From Heliocidaris erythrogramma (taxonomy: Eukaryota > Echinodermata > Echinoidea > Camarodonta > Echinometridae), in the NCBI GenBank assembly GCA_025617745.1, contig CM046864.1:3246616-3310615 (forward strand): DNA of 64,000 nucleotides, given 5' to 3'. The notes under the pieces were generated by a model that was given only the letters and a program-made list of their open reading frames with translations, searched no databases and had not been told where the DNA came from. Within the stretch, counting starts at the first letter, position 1. Each line of letters begins with the position of its first letter. A program made the position numbers and the translations under genes. Of the stretch, positions 55,501 through 62,931 are shown piece after piece.

Positions 55501-57759
55501 GTGATGTTTGTTTTGTAAATTCTCCATGAAATTTCAGTCCATTTTCTCCACATTAGTCATTATTTGAGTGGTCGAATTCTTTCTCATTGAGTTTTATGTC
55601 CTTAGCTTTAAAATTGCTCTGGGCCTGTGACAGTGTGAAAGTGTGTTTTTTGCGTGTTTATGTCTGTGCCTGCGTGTCTGTGTGTTTATGTCTGTGTGTG
55701 CCTTTTCATGTGTCTGAATGTATTTCATCACCTTCAGGTAGGGTTGGCCAATTTGAAATGAATTCATTTACATTATTGATTTAAATAGCGATTTAAATCA
55801 ACTTTAAAAAAATCAAGTTTTCGAATAGAAAATAAAGAATAACGTTAAAATTTCAAAACAAAGAAAATGTAAGAATTTATTTATATTGTTTGACTTGCTT
55901 TTTTGTCATTTTTTTATCAGAATTGATATTTTTTTAATTAAAAAATCGCCGACCATGCCTTCAGAACAACGCACACACACGCACACACACACACTCATAT
56001 AGACACACATTTACACGGGTTCGGGCTGACAACAAAAGTCATACCTCTACTAATGTTTGAATTTTTTTCAATTTTGTTTGTCATTAAAAATTAGTTTGTC
56101 CTGGGTTTATGTTCATGTACTTGATCATGTGGCAAAGAATGTCACGAATAATATTATATAACATAAAACAATTCCACTAGTCAACCTTTCATTTTTAAGA
56201 CGGACATATTAAGACTTTAAATTACAAGGGGTATGAATGATTATGCTATTAACTGTATACACGTAGCCTATATAGACCTTTCTTTGTATGAAAATATTCA
56301 TATACATATCGAACATTAAACTCTCTTATGCATTTATTTGTGTATTATGTTTATGATCCCTTCTATGATCTGAAATCAATCCACAATGTCTCAAGTAAGT
56401 CCTTTCGACGCCCCCAATAAATTCAGAATGATTGGCATGATATTTTCATCAAAGTCGCGAAAGGCCGTTCGCGAGTATCTATAAGGAATGCTAGATCACT
56501 GCCATACGCTAGGCCCTTTCCACCCCGACGGGACGGCTCCCGGCACAACAATCTTGGGGTTTCCCATAGAGATATCATGTGCGTCACTGTGTGCAGTATA
56601 TTCATTGGTTTTTCAGTGTTTTCGGTTTTACAGTGTATAGTGCATGCTGCCGTTCTTCTAGCCCCAAGATGTGATCTGAAATGCATGATAACAATGGCGG
56701 GCCACTGAAACATAAAATTTAGGCACTTTGGGCACACGTTATCAAAATCAGTCGGTGCCATCGTTTTTAGCAATAAATTTAACATATGAATCAATGCTGA
56801 AATAAAGTGATCCATTTCCCATGAGGATCCGTCTTTCTGTGTACCTAACTAATGAGAGGGTAGGGACCAAGCATTGCTACAGGAGGGTTATAAAGAGGGT
56901 ATCCACATGCTTAGGAGATACTGGACTCTGTAGTATTGAAAATAGCTTGTTCTAAACACATAAGCAAGTGAGAGCAAACACAGAACATTTTTGATAGGAC
57001 AGAGTTTCTACAGAAACATTTAACATTAAATCAAGCGGCCCATTGGGAAAATTCAGTCTCCAAACTCCCCTGGTTTTCTATGCGCTTTACATAACTTACA
57101 CATTAGCTGATCCTATAACTTGTCACGTATTCTTTGCTTACATTTTATATAGATAATACTACAGATATGCAGTAAATATAAGTCAGCAGCGACGAGTGTT
57201 CAATGATTAAAAGGACTTTATGCTTTCCAGTATTTAGCATGTTCTTACCTTATCAGTTGGGTTTTTCTCAGAAAGGCTTTTATTTTGATCATGGTCGCCA
57301 GATAGATCATTTCGTAGGCGATGGGTCATGTTAATGTTGTTGTCTCTTTTACCTTCGAGTCTGACCTGGTTAACACACTCCTTGTTCTTCGTCTTGTAAT
57401 CTAATCAGGAAAATGGACAAAAATATCAATGATTGTTTTGTTGTTATCATTCGTGAAGTTTTACACATAGACGGGAAAAGTTTTATAAAATTATATATCA
57501 AGATATATGAATATAGTGAATTTAACAATAGCTTACGAAAGGTTCATAGAAATACACTCTGTAGCAACGAAAAGCATTAACAAGAATCTATAAAAAGAAT
57601 TGTCCTAATAGCTTACAAAAATAACACATGTTATTTTCCTTGTTGCCTGCTAATTATAATATTCCACTTACCTGGTAATTGGAAATTTAAAGCAAGTTTC
57701 CAGCCGATTACACCCATGATGAAAAACATGAGTTGATAGATTGGCTTAATACGTCTCAT
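30377..57759 (-). CDS. MGAT4C: MGAT4C-like glycosyltransferase (GnT-IV family, GT54), four coding exons
   Basis: Predicted Golgi type II membrane enzyme that adds beta-1,4-linked GlcNAc to the alpha-1,3-mannose arm of N-glycans (family knowledge; activity of C-type members is less certain). Coding exons join 57759-57672, 57400-57249, 33503-33404 and 31536-30377. They sum to 1,500 nt, 499 aa plus stop, in frame at every junction; family members are usually about 480-535 aa. Layout: basic cytosolic tail 1-6, membrane anchor about 8-24, stem about 25-113 with an N-glycosylation site at Asn53, GT54 catalytic domain from LTIGIPTVQR (116-125) with LQIEDDV (acidic metal-binding motif, 236-242), SLEFSTMGFIGKLF (266-279) and PSLFQHRGFQSSLKGK (321-336), then the C-terminal domain about 385-499. 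Introns are 271 bp, 23,745 bp and 1,867 bp. The exon 3 donor region is amplified into a minisatellite. No disabling change seen. Confidence 0.88.
31560..31745. other. Intron 3, plain sequence
   Basis: AT-rich intron sequence next to exon 4 with no repeat recognised. Confidence 0.5.
31750..32345 (-). repeat. Intronic repeat with ATT/ATC microsatellite and SINE 3' end
   Basis: 32286-32345 matches the 3' part of the SINE at 43217-43462 (TAGCCATCTCA and ACTGTTCTTCCAGAGGGC against TAGCCACTTCA and ACTGTTCTTCCAGCGGGC). 32050-32285 is an imperfect TTA/TCA trinucleotide tract giving spurious low-complexity frames. 31750-32000 resembles a LINE or SINE 3' UTR but I cannot place it. Confidence 0.55.
32665..33447. 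repeat. 50-bp minisatellite built on the exon 3 / intron 3 junction
   Basis: Fifteen donor-bearing units at 50-bp spacing (starts 32701, 32751 and so on to 33251, 33301, 33349, 33399) plus a diverged half unit at 32665. On the gene's strand each unit equals the last 28 nt of exon 3 followed by the first 22 nt of intron 3. The unit at 33398-33431 is the true junction. CAG|GTAAG is intact at 32751, 32901, 33001, 33201, 33251 and 33399. Eight other units read CAG|ATAAG, and the 33301 unit has lost two bases at the site. Confidence 0.95.
33404..33503 (-). CDS. MGAT4C: MGAT4C-like exon 3 (stem)
   Basis: 100 nt, phase 0 in and phase 1 out, as needed between exons 2 and 4. The acceptor follows a strong polypyrimidine tract (CCCTTTGTATCCGTAG) and the donor is CAG|GTAAGT at 33403. 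It encodes residues 81-113, from MQNSPHETTQLWTKPS to LGLKRNLS, and the first base of Gly114. The basic KRNLSG leads into the catalytic domain. Its 3' end is the seed of the adjacent minisatellite. Confidence 0.82.
33510..34190. other. Intron 2 near exon 3, no feature recognised
   Basis: AT-rich intron sequence without a recognisable repeat or exon. Confidence 0.45.
34195..34320. repeat. C-rich dispersed element fragment
   Basis: GGCGCGTAGTCAGGGGCGG followed by a C run of about 18 at 34216-34241. Similar in style to the CAGTGGCG elements at 42081 and 52122; the family is uncertain. Confidence 0.35.
35498..35567 (+). other. G-rich tract with quadruplex potential
   Basis: About sixteen G, then TT-separated runs GGGGGAGGGG, GGGAGGGG and later GGGGG and GGGAGGGG. 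Four or more G runs lie close together on the strand opposite to the gene's sense strand. Confidence 0.6.
35757..36312. repeat. Minisatellite changing from 26-bp to 40-bp units
   Basis: About fourteen units of AGGGTCGCTATTCATAATGG plus AAGAAG (26 bp), then five units of 40 bp (starts 36121, 36161, 36201, 36241, 36281) in which ATTCATAATGGAAG is repeated inside the unit. It lies in intron 2. Confidence 0.95.
36620..37395. repeat. Diverged tandem duplication
   Basis: ACATTGAAATGTTGGATTTT, GTGGGAG and CTCATAATCA blocks recur in similar order at about 36620-36900 and 37040-37370. A faint relative is near 40218-40270. Non-coding. Confidence 0.45.
37400..38600. other. Intron 2, no gene
   Basis: Contains an AC run near 37711, C-rich bits at 38178-38200 and a G run at 38330-38346. 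Nothing else recognised. Confidence 0.4.
38607..40095. repeat. Dispersed repeat D, copy 1
   Basis: Blocks at 38607-38800, 39045-39330, 39340-39620, 39695-39800 and 39900-40095 each have a counterpart at 42955-45255. Includes AATGGCGCCTAGATGACGTC with a CRE-like TGACGTCA, and CACGCACCAGAGGTACGCGT. Confidence 0.75.
40449..40732. mobile_element. Foldback element F, complementary arms
   Basis: The left arm 40449-40545 and right arm 40620-40732 are nearly perfect inverted copies (ACTATGAACA at the left, TGTTCATAGT at the right; GGTAGACAAAAGAACATCCC against its complement). A short inner inverted pair AGAACAGGTG/CACCTGTTCT lies in the centre. A third, T-to-C-shifted copy is at 59853-60085. Confidence 0.9.
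41247..42015 (-). pseudogene. LINE 3' end: RT C-terminus, 3' UTR and tail
   Basis: KTVSFYCPKYWNSLSSDIVN and FKSMLKKHLLQ at 42010-41860 are the terminal block of Jockey/CR1-type RTs. The 3' UTR follows to the left and ends in an AATAAAATCTGAATCTGAAT tail at 41250-41270. GA-rich simple sequence lies at 41750-41835. The copy is strongly 5'-truncated. Confidence 0.7.
42078..42235. mobile_element. CAGTGGCGGAT element, copy 1
   Basis: CAGTGGCGGATTTAGGGGGG, CCGGCCGTGCC, a C run, then T-rich and C-rich parts. Shares its start with 52122-52250. Confidence 0.55.
42747..42963. mobile_element. AATAGACC MITE, copy C
   Basis: Inverted ends (AATTGACCGCTTCTGTAATG and CATTACCGAAGTGGTC). The interior CTTTCAGGTTGTCAAGAACA is shared with copies D and E. 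Contains ATTTGCAT. Confidence 0.8.
43085..43215 (+). repeat. SINE-like fragment
   Basis: GATTCAGCGGACCCAGGTTCGAGACTGAG has a Pol III B-box-like GGTTCGAGACT, followed by GTGACGTTAAAGGTCGGTCC. The A box is not clear. Confidence 0.4.
43217..43462 (-). repeat. tRNA-derived SINE, family B
   Basis: Head at the right: GGGCATGTTGGCTCAGTTGA (A box) and GGTCGTGGGTTTCAAGCCC (B box). Body with CTTCTGCTTTCTAGCCAGAC, 3' part with GGAAGAACAGTTTGATAATT and GGGTAAAATAAAAC, TTATT tail. Confidence 0.85.
43598..43829. mobile_element. AATAGACC MITE, copy D
   Basis: Near-identical interior to copy C (GGAATCCAGTTTGCATACAT). Right end CCGGAGCGGTCTATT; the left end is altered. Confidence 0.75.
45298..45718 (+). pseudogene. 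Gypsy protease tail and linker
   Basis: STPYFEGNVDNPLYDLVIGN and IAGVR resemble the C-terminal part of Gypsy-type retropepsins. The rest (SEERQQAPSASVGTEQ, DVDQQDNQDDNVNQSEW) is acidic, low-complexity linker. The catalytic Asp part of the protease is not present upstream. Confidence 0.55.
46020..46790 (+). pseudogene. Gypsy integrase: zinc-binding region and catalytic core
   Basis: LAYDYALSGHLKTNKTTDRI with YCASCDACQ is the HHCC region, but the first His appears as Tyr. The core has VAVDLIAP (first Asp), ILSDNGTQF (second Asp) and GACERFHG (Glu) with D-35-E spacing. The core is interrupted by a 106-bp insertion at 46325-46430. A stop follows HGTLK at 46674. Past it, frames with LLFAYREVPHESLGYSPFEL and MYGRT run to 46787, where a 2.5-kb insertion begins. 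Confidence 0.85.
46325..46430. mobile_element. 106-bp hAT-like MITE with 8-bp target duplication
   Basis: Starts CAGTGGCGTAG and ends CTACGCCCATG, flanked on both sides by ACTATAGT (46317-46324 and 46431-46438). Inside, ATTGTTAGTGGGGGG and a C run with ACTAACAAT form a second inverted repeat. It interrupts the integrase core exactly after the codons for ILTIV. Confidence 0.9.
46788..49318. mobile_element. Insertion of unrecognised type inside the Gypsy integrase
   Basis: The integrase frame stops at MYGRTV near 46787 and resumes at RGPMTILKEL near 49320. The 2.5 kb between is AT-rich with a GT/GA run at 46950-46990 and no recognisable gene. A hairpin-forming 107-bp piece lies at 48636-48742. 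No clear terminal repeats or target duplication. Confidence 0.55.
48636..48742. repeat. Stem-loop / mini foldback
   Basis: GATCCCCCAGGAGTACTG and GGAATGGGG are answered by CCCCATTCC and CAGTACAATTGGGGGATC. About 40-bp imperfect arms. Confidence 0.65.
49319..49690 (+). pseudogene. Gypsy integrase C-terminal domain
   Basis: RGPMTILKELWTTEVPEEEV, YVIDLQERLESTCELPRRN, a frameshift at about 49453, then MKYKKHFDVKAKERRFECGD and RVLMLLPTNNNKLLMQWKGP with YHANLLKRYVERR. The GDRVLxLLP to WKGPYKIV stretch is the SH3-like C-terminal domain of Gypsy integrases. Confidence 0.85.
49704..50545 (+). pseudogene. Gypsy reverse transcriptase
   Basis: DEDNRMDGSARMLFP region, then FEDVLTDVPWKTDIITHSVK, a stop, HIRSRPYPVPQALRETIKEE, GILKKSTSPYASPVVIVKKK, NRFCVDYKRINAIT, FFTKIDLSKGYWQIPVAEED (motif A Asp), a frame break at QYQ, DDILIYSSSWDEHLDDVRRV (motif C; the usual Tyr-Ile-Asp-Asp context is disturbed) and SVEFLGHIVR. 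Several frameshifts and stops. Confidence 0.9.
50962..51186. mobile_element. AATAGACC MITE, copy E
   Basis: Most complete copy: AATAGACCACTTCTGCATAA at the left and CATTACCGAAGTGGTCTTATT-type end at the right, with AAATTTGCATACATTACC just inside. Confidence 0.85.
51190..51275 (+). repeat. SINE 3' end
   Basis: AAGCGCCTTATTTTCAAGAT, GGCGCTCTATAAGTCAC and an ATT tail. Resembles the 3' end of SINE family A. Confidence 0.6.
51290..52118. other. Intron 2, no gene
   Basis: No recognisable feature beyond short imperfect repeats of GATCCTGT-type words near 51700-51770. Confidence 0.4.
52122..52275. mobile_element. CAGTGGCGGAT-type element, copy 2
   Basis: ATTGGCGGATCCGGGGGG, CAGCCGGCCCGTGCCCC, then GTGCCCCCCCTTTTAGA and a T run. 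Related to 42078-42235. Confidence 0.55.
53529..53850. repeat. Degenerate tandem repeat, about 70-bp units
   Basis: Four to five units, each with GTTGAAGTATACAGCCATTG and a GATTTGCTGG or similar part, starting near 53529, 53595, 53673, 53740 and 53812. Confidence 0.75.
53893..54032. repeat. Direct repeat G, copy 1
   Basis: GAGCGAGTACCACTTGCTCC to AGAAGAGATAGAAAG. The second copy is at 55062-55196, same orientation, about 90 percent alike by eye. Confidence 0.8.
55062..55196. repeat. Direct repeat G, copy 2
   Basis: Second copy of 53893-54032. The roughly 1 kb between the copies is AT-rich and featureless to me. Confidence 0.8.
56423..56815 (-). other. Open frame of unknown standing
   Basis: 130 codons with an NVCPKC and HFRSHL pair that only loosely resembles a C2H2 finger. 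No family recognised, no obvious splice context, and it lies in intron 2 on the gene's strand. Probably chance. Confidence 0.12.
57249..57400 (-). CDS. MGAT4C: MGAT4C-like exon 2 (stem)
   Basis: 152 nt, phase 1 in and phase 0 out. Acceptor TTTTCCTGATTAG before ATTACAAG, donor AAG|GTAAGA. Residues 30-80: lysine-rich start (YKTKNKECVNQ), an N-glycosylation sequon NMT at 53-55, and hydrophilic SEKNPTDK at the end. Low conservation is usual for stems, so support comes from open frame, splice sites and matching phases. Confidence 0.8.
57672..57759 (-). CDS. MGAT4C: MGAT4C-like exon 1 (signal anchor)
   Basis: 88 nt from ATG at 57759 to donor CCAG|GTAAGT. Encodes MRRIKPIYQLMFFIMGVIGW and KLALNFQLP: a short basic tail and a hydrophobic segment, the standard Golgi type II anchor. 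Intron 1 is only 271 bp. No in-frame upstream ATG is needed. Confidence 0.82.
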
Positions 57760-58020
57760 CGTAGCATCACTCCCATACGAATACAACCATACGGAACGGG
57801 GTGATAAATATAATCTGTCGAATTTATCAAGGCAACGGGTTTTATTGGTTTCTCATGCCTGGAGATCGCCGGAGCTGAGGCGACAGTAGCTACGTACATT
57901 CACACGTGATATGTTTCTCGAGTAAAGCACGCCCCCAATAAATAAATCCATAAATATTCTCGTTTACCACATGAGTTAATACAGAAACTTTCATTGGTTG
58001 GGGTGATCATAACAATGTTG
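57760..58020 (-). promoter_or_regulatory. Possible promoter region of the MGAT4C-like gene
   Basis: The minus strand has CCAAT in AACCAATGAAAG (about 57990) and in AAACCAATAAAA (about 57848), near the first coding exon. No clear TATA box. The transcription start is not determinable from sequence alone. Confidence 0.3.
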
Positions 58021-58388
58021 TTTATGCCTCTACTAGGTGTAAAAAAAAATGAGATTTGATCGTTATTAACTCAAAATTCAAACTCGTATCAGACTGAGGT
58101 TTTTCGCATTGTAAAGTTGAAGGATGTCAAACTTATTTAACGTAAGTTTTATGAATTTTTCTTTAATAATTTTCTCAAAATAATGTTCTGAATATCGAAT
58201 TAGATTTTCACTTTTTGAAAAATCAAGCCCACAAAATCTGTGTATATGTGATTAATTCAGAACACAATTATAGTGCATCGCATCTGTCATTTCTGCTAAA
58301 CTTTTGCTATCCACTGTCATTTTTTTTACCATCCGATAGGCCATTTTAATTCAGATCAATCTTTGAACAACATAATTTAATACATATA

Positions 58389-59759
58389 CTAGGTGTTACA
58401 AAAAACATTTCCCACTTTTGATTCTTAATAGTTCGAAAACTATATGTCAGATAACACTGTCATTGATATGAGTAATAGCTGAATAGTGTACAATTTAGTT
58501 GGAGGTGATTTGAATATGAAAGCATAAATAACTTTCATTAAATCCATGATTAATTTTAAAGTTAGGTTCCAGATTTTGGTCAAATTTTAACCCTCTGTAC
58601 AAAACTTAAACTTTACACAGGAACCAATGATGTGTATGTGAGTGTGTGCTTACAATGACCCTGAACAGTGGACATGAATACCACCTTTTCAGAGCTCTGC
58701 TGACCAGGCTTCTGGTCTCTTGCTCCAAGGCACATGAATGCTTTATTAATAATTCATGATGGATTGCCCTGGGCACTGCTTGTCTGAATTCATGGTAAAG
58801 GGTAAAATGCATGCACATGAAAAAAGTAAGCACTTGTTTCCATGTGCTTGCAACATCATCATCATCACCATCAATATCATCATCGTCGTCGTTATCATTT
58901 TTATCATCATCATCACTGTCACTGTCATGATCATCATTATTAGCAGCAGCAGCATTATCATCACCATCATAATCATCATCATTGTCATCATTATCATCAT
59001 AATCGTTATCATCATAATCGTTATCATCATCATAATCATCACTATCATTGTCATCATAATCGTTATCATCATCATAATCATCACTATCATTGTCATCATT
59101 ATCACTATCATTGTCATCATCATTATCATCATCACTATAATCTTCGTCATCATCATCATCATCATCATCATCATCAAGGACAACATCAATATTCCTATCC
59201 TTTGAATGACTTAAATCACTTCGCATTATTTTGATTGCTTCAAAATCCATTAAAATGAAATCTCAGTGAAATGACTTTACACAGTTAATGCCAGAGGATG
59301 AATAAAGGCTAGCTGTGATAGTGGAATTCCTCGTGAATAAATAATAAAGCATTTAAACCCAATCACAGCTAGCCTTTATTCATCCTCTGGCATTAACTGT
59401 GTAAAGTCATTTCACTGAGATTTCATTTTAATGGATTTTGAAGCAATCAAAATAATGCGAAGTCCCTGGCCATTGACCTGGACCATTGTCTTGGTGTTGA
59501 CCACACACGCCATTCACACCAATTGACCCCTGTGCAAAGTTAAAGTTTTGTACAGAGGGTTGAAAAAAGAGCAAAATCTGAACCGTAACTTAAAAATTAA
59601 TTTTGAATTTAATGAAACTGATTTATGCTTTCATTTTTAAATTACCTCCAACAAAATTGTACACTATTCGGCTATTGCTCATATCAATGTCAGTGTTATC
59701 TGATATAGTTTTTTGAACTATTAAGGATCAAAAGTGGGAAATGTTTTTGTAACACCTAG
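58389..59759. mobile_element. Doubly palindromic DNA element
   Basis: Outer inverted arms of about 240 bp begin CTAGGTGTTACAAAAA and are flanked by TA (58387-58388, 59760-59761). They differ at a fair number of sites. An inner pair of arms, 59218-59319 and 59362-59463, is a perfect 102-bp inverted repeat around a 42-bp spacer. An ATC/GTC tract (58853-59176) encodes a spurious Asp run. A possible degraded end (TACTAGGTGTAAAAA) lies at 58030. Confidence 0.85.
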
Positions 59760-59852
59760 TACAAAAGAATAATGTACATTACAGCACAATAAGTTATACA
59801 TAATGAATATCAACAGTTATAAGCGTTTTGTAAACAGCATAGTTGGACGTAA

Positions 59853-60085
59853 TCACTATAAACACTACGACAAAGAGAGCGGACAAAATATACAGCCCCC
59901 ACTGCACCACCCCCCACAACCGCTCCGGCAGACAAATGAACATCCCTCCTCCACCACCACCACCATGCAAAACACAACAGGTGCATATACACTCCTCTGT
60001 ATAATGAAGGGACGCTCCCCCGCCCGCCCAACCAGAGCAACCGCCGAAGGCACAGCAATGAGGAGCTCCCGCCCCCCACTCGGAG
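59853..60085. mobile_element. Foldback element F, T-to-C-shifted copy
   Basis: Aligns with both arms of 40449-40732 (AGCGGACAAAATATACAGC; GAAGGGACGCTCCCCCGCCC against GAAGGGATGTTCTTTTGTCT). Differences are overwhelmingly T in the other copy against C here, on the same strand, in both arms. Open frames on either strand are by-products. Confidence 0.75.
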
Positions 60086-60597
60086 GTCGAAGGGACCGCA
60101 TACGTGTTCCCAAAATCTCCGGTAAAGGGGTACTTTTTGGGCGACACAATCCGGCCCGTGAATTGTAATAAAAGGGTTTTTTTTTTTTTATCTTTCACCC
60201 GGAGATTTCATTTAAAAAGGGGGTGTTTTTCTTTCTCTCTCTCTCTCTCTCTCTCTTCGACACCTGAGAAATTAAAAAAGAGGGGTTATGAAATATCTTG
60301 AAAAATTGATCAAATCCCAGGATCAAATTCCTGCTAGTTTTGATAGCTCATTCAGCCAGGAGTATTTCATTTTGAAAAGTAGAAACACTGGCCCCCAGTC
60401 CCACCCAGTCCTCCCTCGACTCGATATAGTACGGACTTTCCAAAATCTGTGACTAAGCAGGATAAGTAGTAACTTTAGACGTACCGTAGAGAGACACCTT
60501 TTTTGCATCTCTGCGAGCTGCATCCTGGTATATAACGGTACGTCTTCATCGGCGCCGGGGCGGCCGGGCCGGCCCGGTACGGTATCAGCTTAGCAAG

Positions 60598-60669
60598 ATG
60601 GGGTTCGACAAGCGTGGTGTGCGTCGTGGAACATGCGAAAAATGTCAAAATTACTTTGGTTACAAGTGA
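60598..60669 (+). other. Short Cys-containing open frame after CpG-rich sequence
   Basis: MGFDKRGVRRGTCEKCQNYF plus GYK, then stop. It follows a CpG-rich stretch (60550-60582) and has AAG before the ATG. The CEKC pair could open a zinc-binding module if this is a first exon, but no convincing donor was found. Unproven. Confidence 0.2.
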
Positions 60670-60819
60670 TCATGGAAAGTAACATAAGTTGAAACTGCTA
60701 TTAACAGGACTTACCATTGAAAAAAACCTTTATGTCATGAGATTTTCATTTTTGTTTGGTTTCTTATGACTGCATTGATTTCTGAGATACCATTTTGAAC
60801 ATAAAAAACATCTCTTCCA

Positions 60820-61095
60820 AGGTATTGTAATGACAGCTTACTGGGAATTGGGAGGGGGTTGGTGTCTGTCCTGAGATATGGGGTTGGAATGAGAGCTCAC
60901 CTGAGATAGGGGGGTACATTGAGCAGTGTTCTGAATTTAGGGGGGTCTCCAAGGCAGGAAAAGCCCGCGCAAAGCCCGCGATAGGGGGGTTCGGAAATTT
61001 TGGCAGCCCTGAGATAGGGGGTGCTTTCAAAGGGAGGGAACAAGCATACGCGTACCCTAAATAATACTGAGTGGGGGGGGGGGGGGGCGGGGAGG
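60820..61095. repeat. Irregular CTGAGATAGGGGG-type repeats and G run
   Basis: CTGAGATA followed by G-rich bits recurs at about 60870, 60900 and 61009, with related GGGGGGT pieces between. A G run lies at 61072-61088. Confidence 0.5.
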
Positions 61096-61289
61096 AGCTG
61101 CACACCTCGCCCGCCTTCCCGTTCGCCATGATCACAGTGAGTGAAATTTACAGCAAGGTTATGCTTAAACACAGAGCATGCATGTACATAATACAATACC
61201 AAATAGCAACATTATGAATGAGAATGGTTTAATAATTGCAATAGAAATTATACTAAACAATCAAAACTCTCTCAGAATTTATCCATTTT

Positions 61290-62931
61290 TTATCTCATTT
61301 CTTTTTTTTTTTGTATACGAGCAAAATATACTTGTTGTTTGGTCAGAATTATTACACAGTTCAAAGCAGCATTTCGTTTGTCTATGAAACCTAACAGAAC
61401 ATGTATCAATGATAAATCTATTCTACACCGTGTTATATGTTGTAACCAGTCGGTCATACGACTCCAAATCATTTTGGTCACGTTACAAGAGTTTAAAAAA
61501 ATGTACCATATCTTCTTCTTGTCTTCCACAAAAAGAACAGTTCTTATCTAAACTTATTTTCAATTTTACAAGATCCTTATTCAAACACAATATCCTATTT
61601 AAAAGTCTGTACTGAAAGTACCTTACTGTTCTATGCATCGTACACTGAAACATCGCCCTCAAATATTGCATATATATATCATAATATACCATCTGTTACA
61701 GAATATTTTCAAATAATCATCCCTTTCTTTTAACCTGATATGATATAAATGTCTACATCATTTTGTTCAACAAGTTTGAACATGTGCAGGGCATATTACA
61801 ACATTCTAAGATTTATATTTTCATTTTATGGTTTGACAAAGTGCGTAATAATGAAGAAATTAAATTTTGATTGAAACCTTTTTTCACATTCTTCTCTTAC
61901 TGAAATATTTCCTTGACCATCTGATAAATCGTTTATAAAACGGATACCTTTATCCCACCATTCTTTGAAAAATATACCTTTTCCTCGAATTTTCACAGAA
62001 TTACACCATATAGGTATAGCTTGCCAAAAGAGAGAAGTACGCTCAACATGGCGAAGAAAATAAGCAAGTATTTGGAACTTCTTCAAAAAATGATTAACTT
62101 CTTCACATGAATTCAGCAATATTCTTCTTATCCAAGTCAGTTTCAAAGCTCTAGAAAAATGTACAACATCAACCTTTTTCAGTCCACCATTTTCGTAAGT
62201 ACAAACAACTTGTTTCCCTTTCCATATGAATTTAAAGAAAGACATTTATTGCTTTCAAAAGGTGTTCGGAATGGACATAAGCAAATGGTTGAATTGCAAG
62301 ATAAGTAATGATTTCACTAGAACCACGCGACCAAAAACCAGTAATGTTGCGTTTTGATCAAGATATCATTTGTTTTTTAGTTTATCATATACCTATTCTA
62401 TCATAGTTGAAATCCGGAAGCTTTTCCAGATCAATACAAAAATCTATTCCCAAGTACCTTATGAATTTCCCGCTTAACCAACGATATGTCAGTCCCATGT
62501 ATATGATGCAAATCATTCTTTACAGCTTTTTTCAAGGATCCAATACACAGTACCTGTGCATTGTCTTCGTAATATTAACATCTAAACCTGAATACTTAGA
62601 AAAGAAATCCAATAGCTGTAGGCGTTATGTAAACTTTCTGTAATATTGAGGCACAACAATGTATCATTTGCATATTGCAATATTTTATATTTTTTGTTTT
62701 CTATATCGATAGCTTTGATCTTGTGAGATTTTCTGACTAACATACTAAAATCTCTGCACACAATAAAAATAAATATGGATAGAGCGGATCTCCTTGTCTT
62801 AGTCTGACGCTTAAAACGGCTGTGCACACGTTTAAGACCAATGCAAAACTTTCGTTTGGCAAGCTCAGATAGATGAGAACATTGTTCAAATAAAAGTTAA
62901 AAAACAAAACAAGAGCTGTATATTTGGGCAA
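61290..62931 (-). pseudogene. L1/Tx1-like LINE RT, C-terminal two thirds
   Basis: Read from right to left: RLRQGDPLYPYLFLLCAEIL (motif B), KKYKILQYANDTLLCLN (motif C with YAND in place of YADD), decayed thumb (62580-62250), FFKFIWKGKQVV and YENGGLKKVDVVHFSRALKL (62245-61826), FQYRLLNRILCLNKDL and CSFCGRQEEDMVHFF (Cys-rich tail), ending near 61290. Family is distinct from the Jockey/CR1 LINEs elsewhere in the window. Broken by frameshifts; the active-site Asp is lost. Confidence 0.8.

Noticed and set aside
58606..59250. 214-codon frame with a long Asp run, and its Met/Ile and Ile shadows
   Set aside because: Produced by the ATC/GTC trinucleotide tract inside the palindromic element.
59794..60198. 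Cys/Gly-rich frames on both strands
   Set aside because: The sequence aligns with a non-coding foldback element at 40.45 kb.
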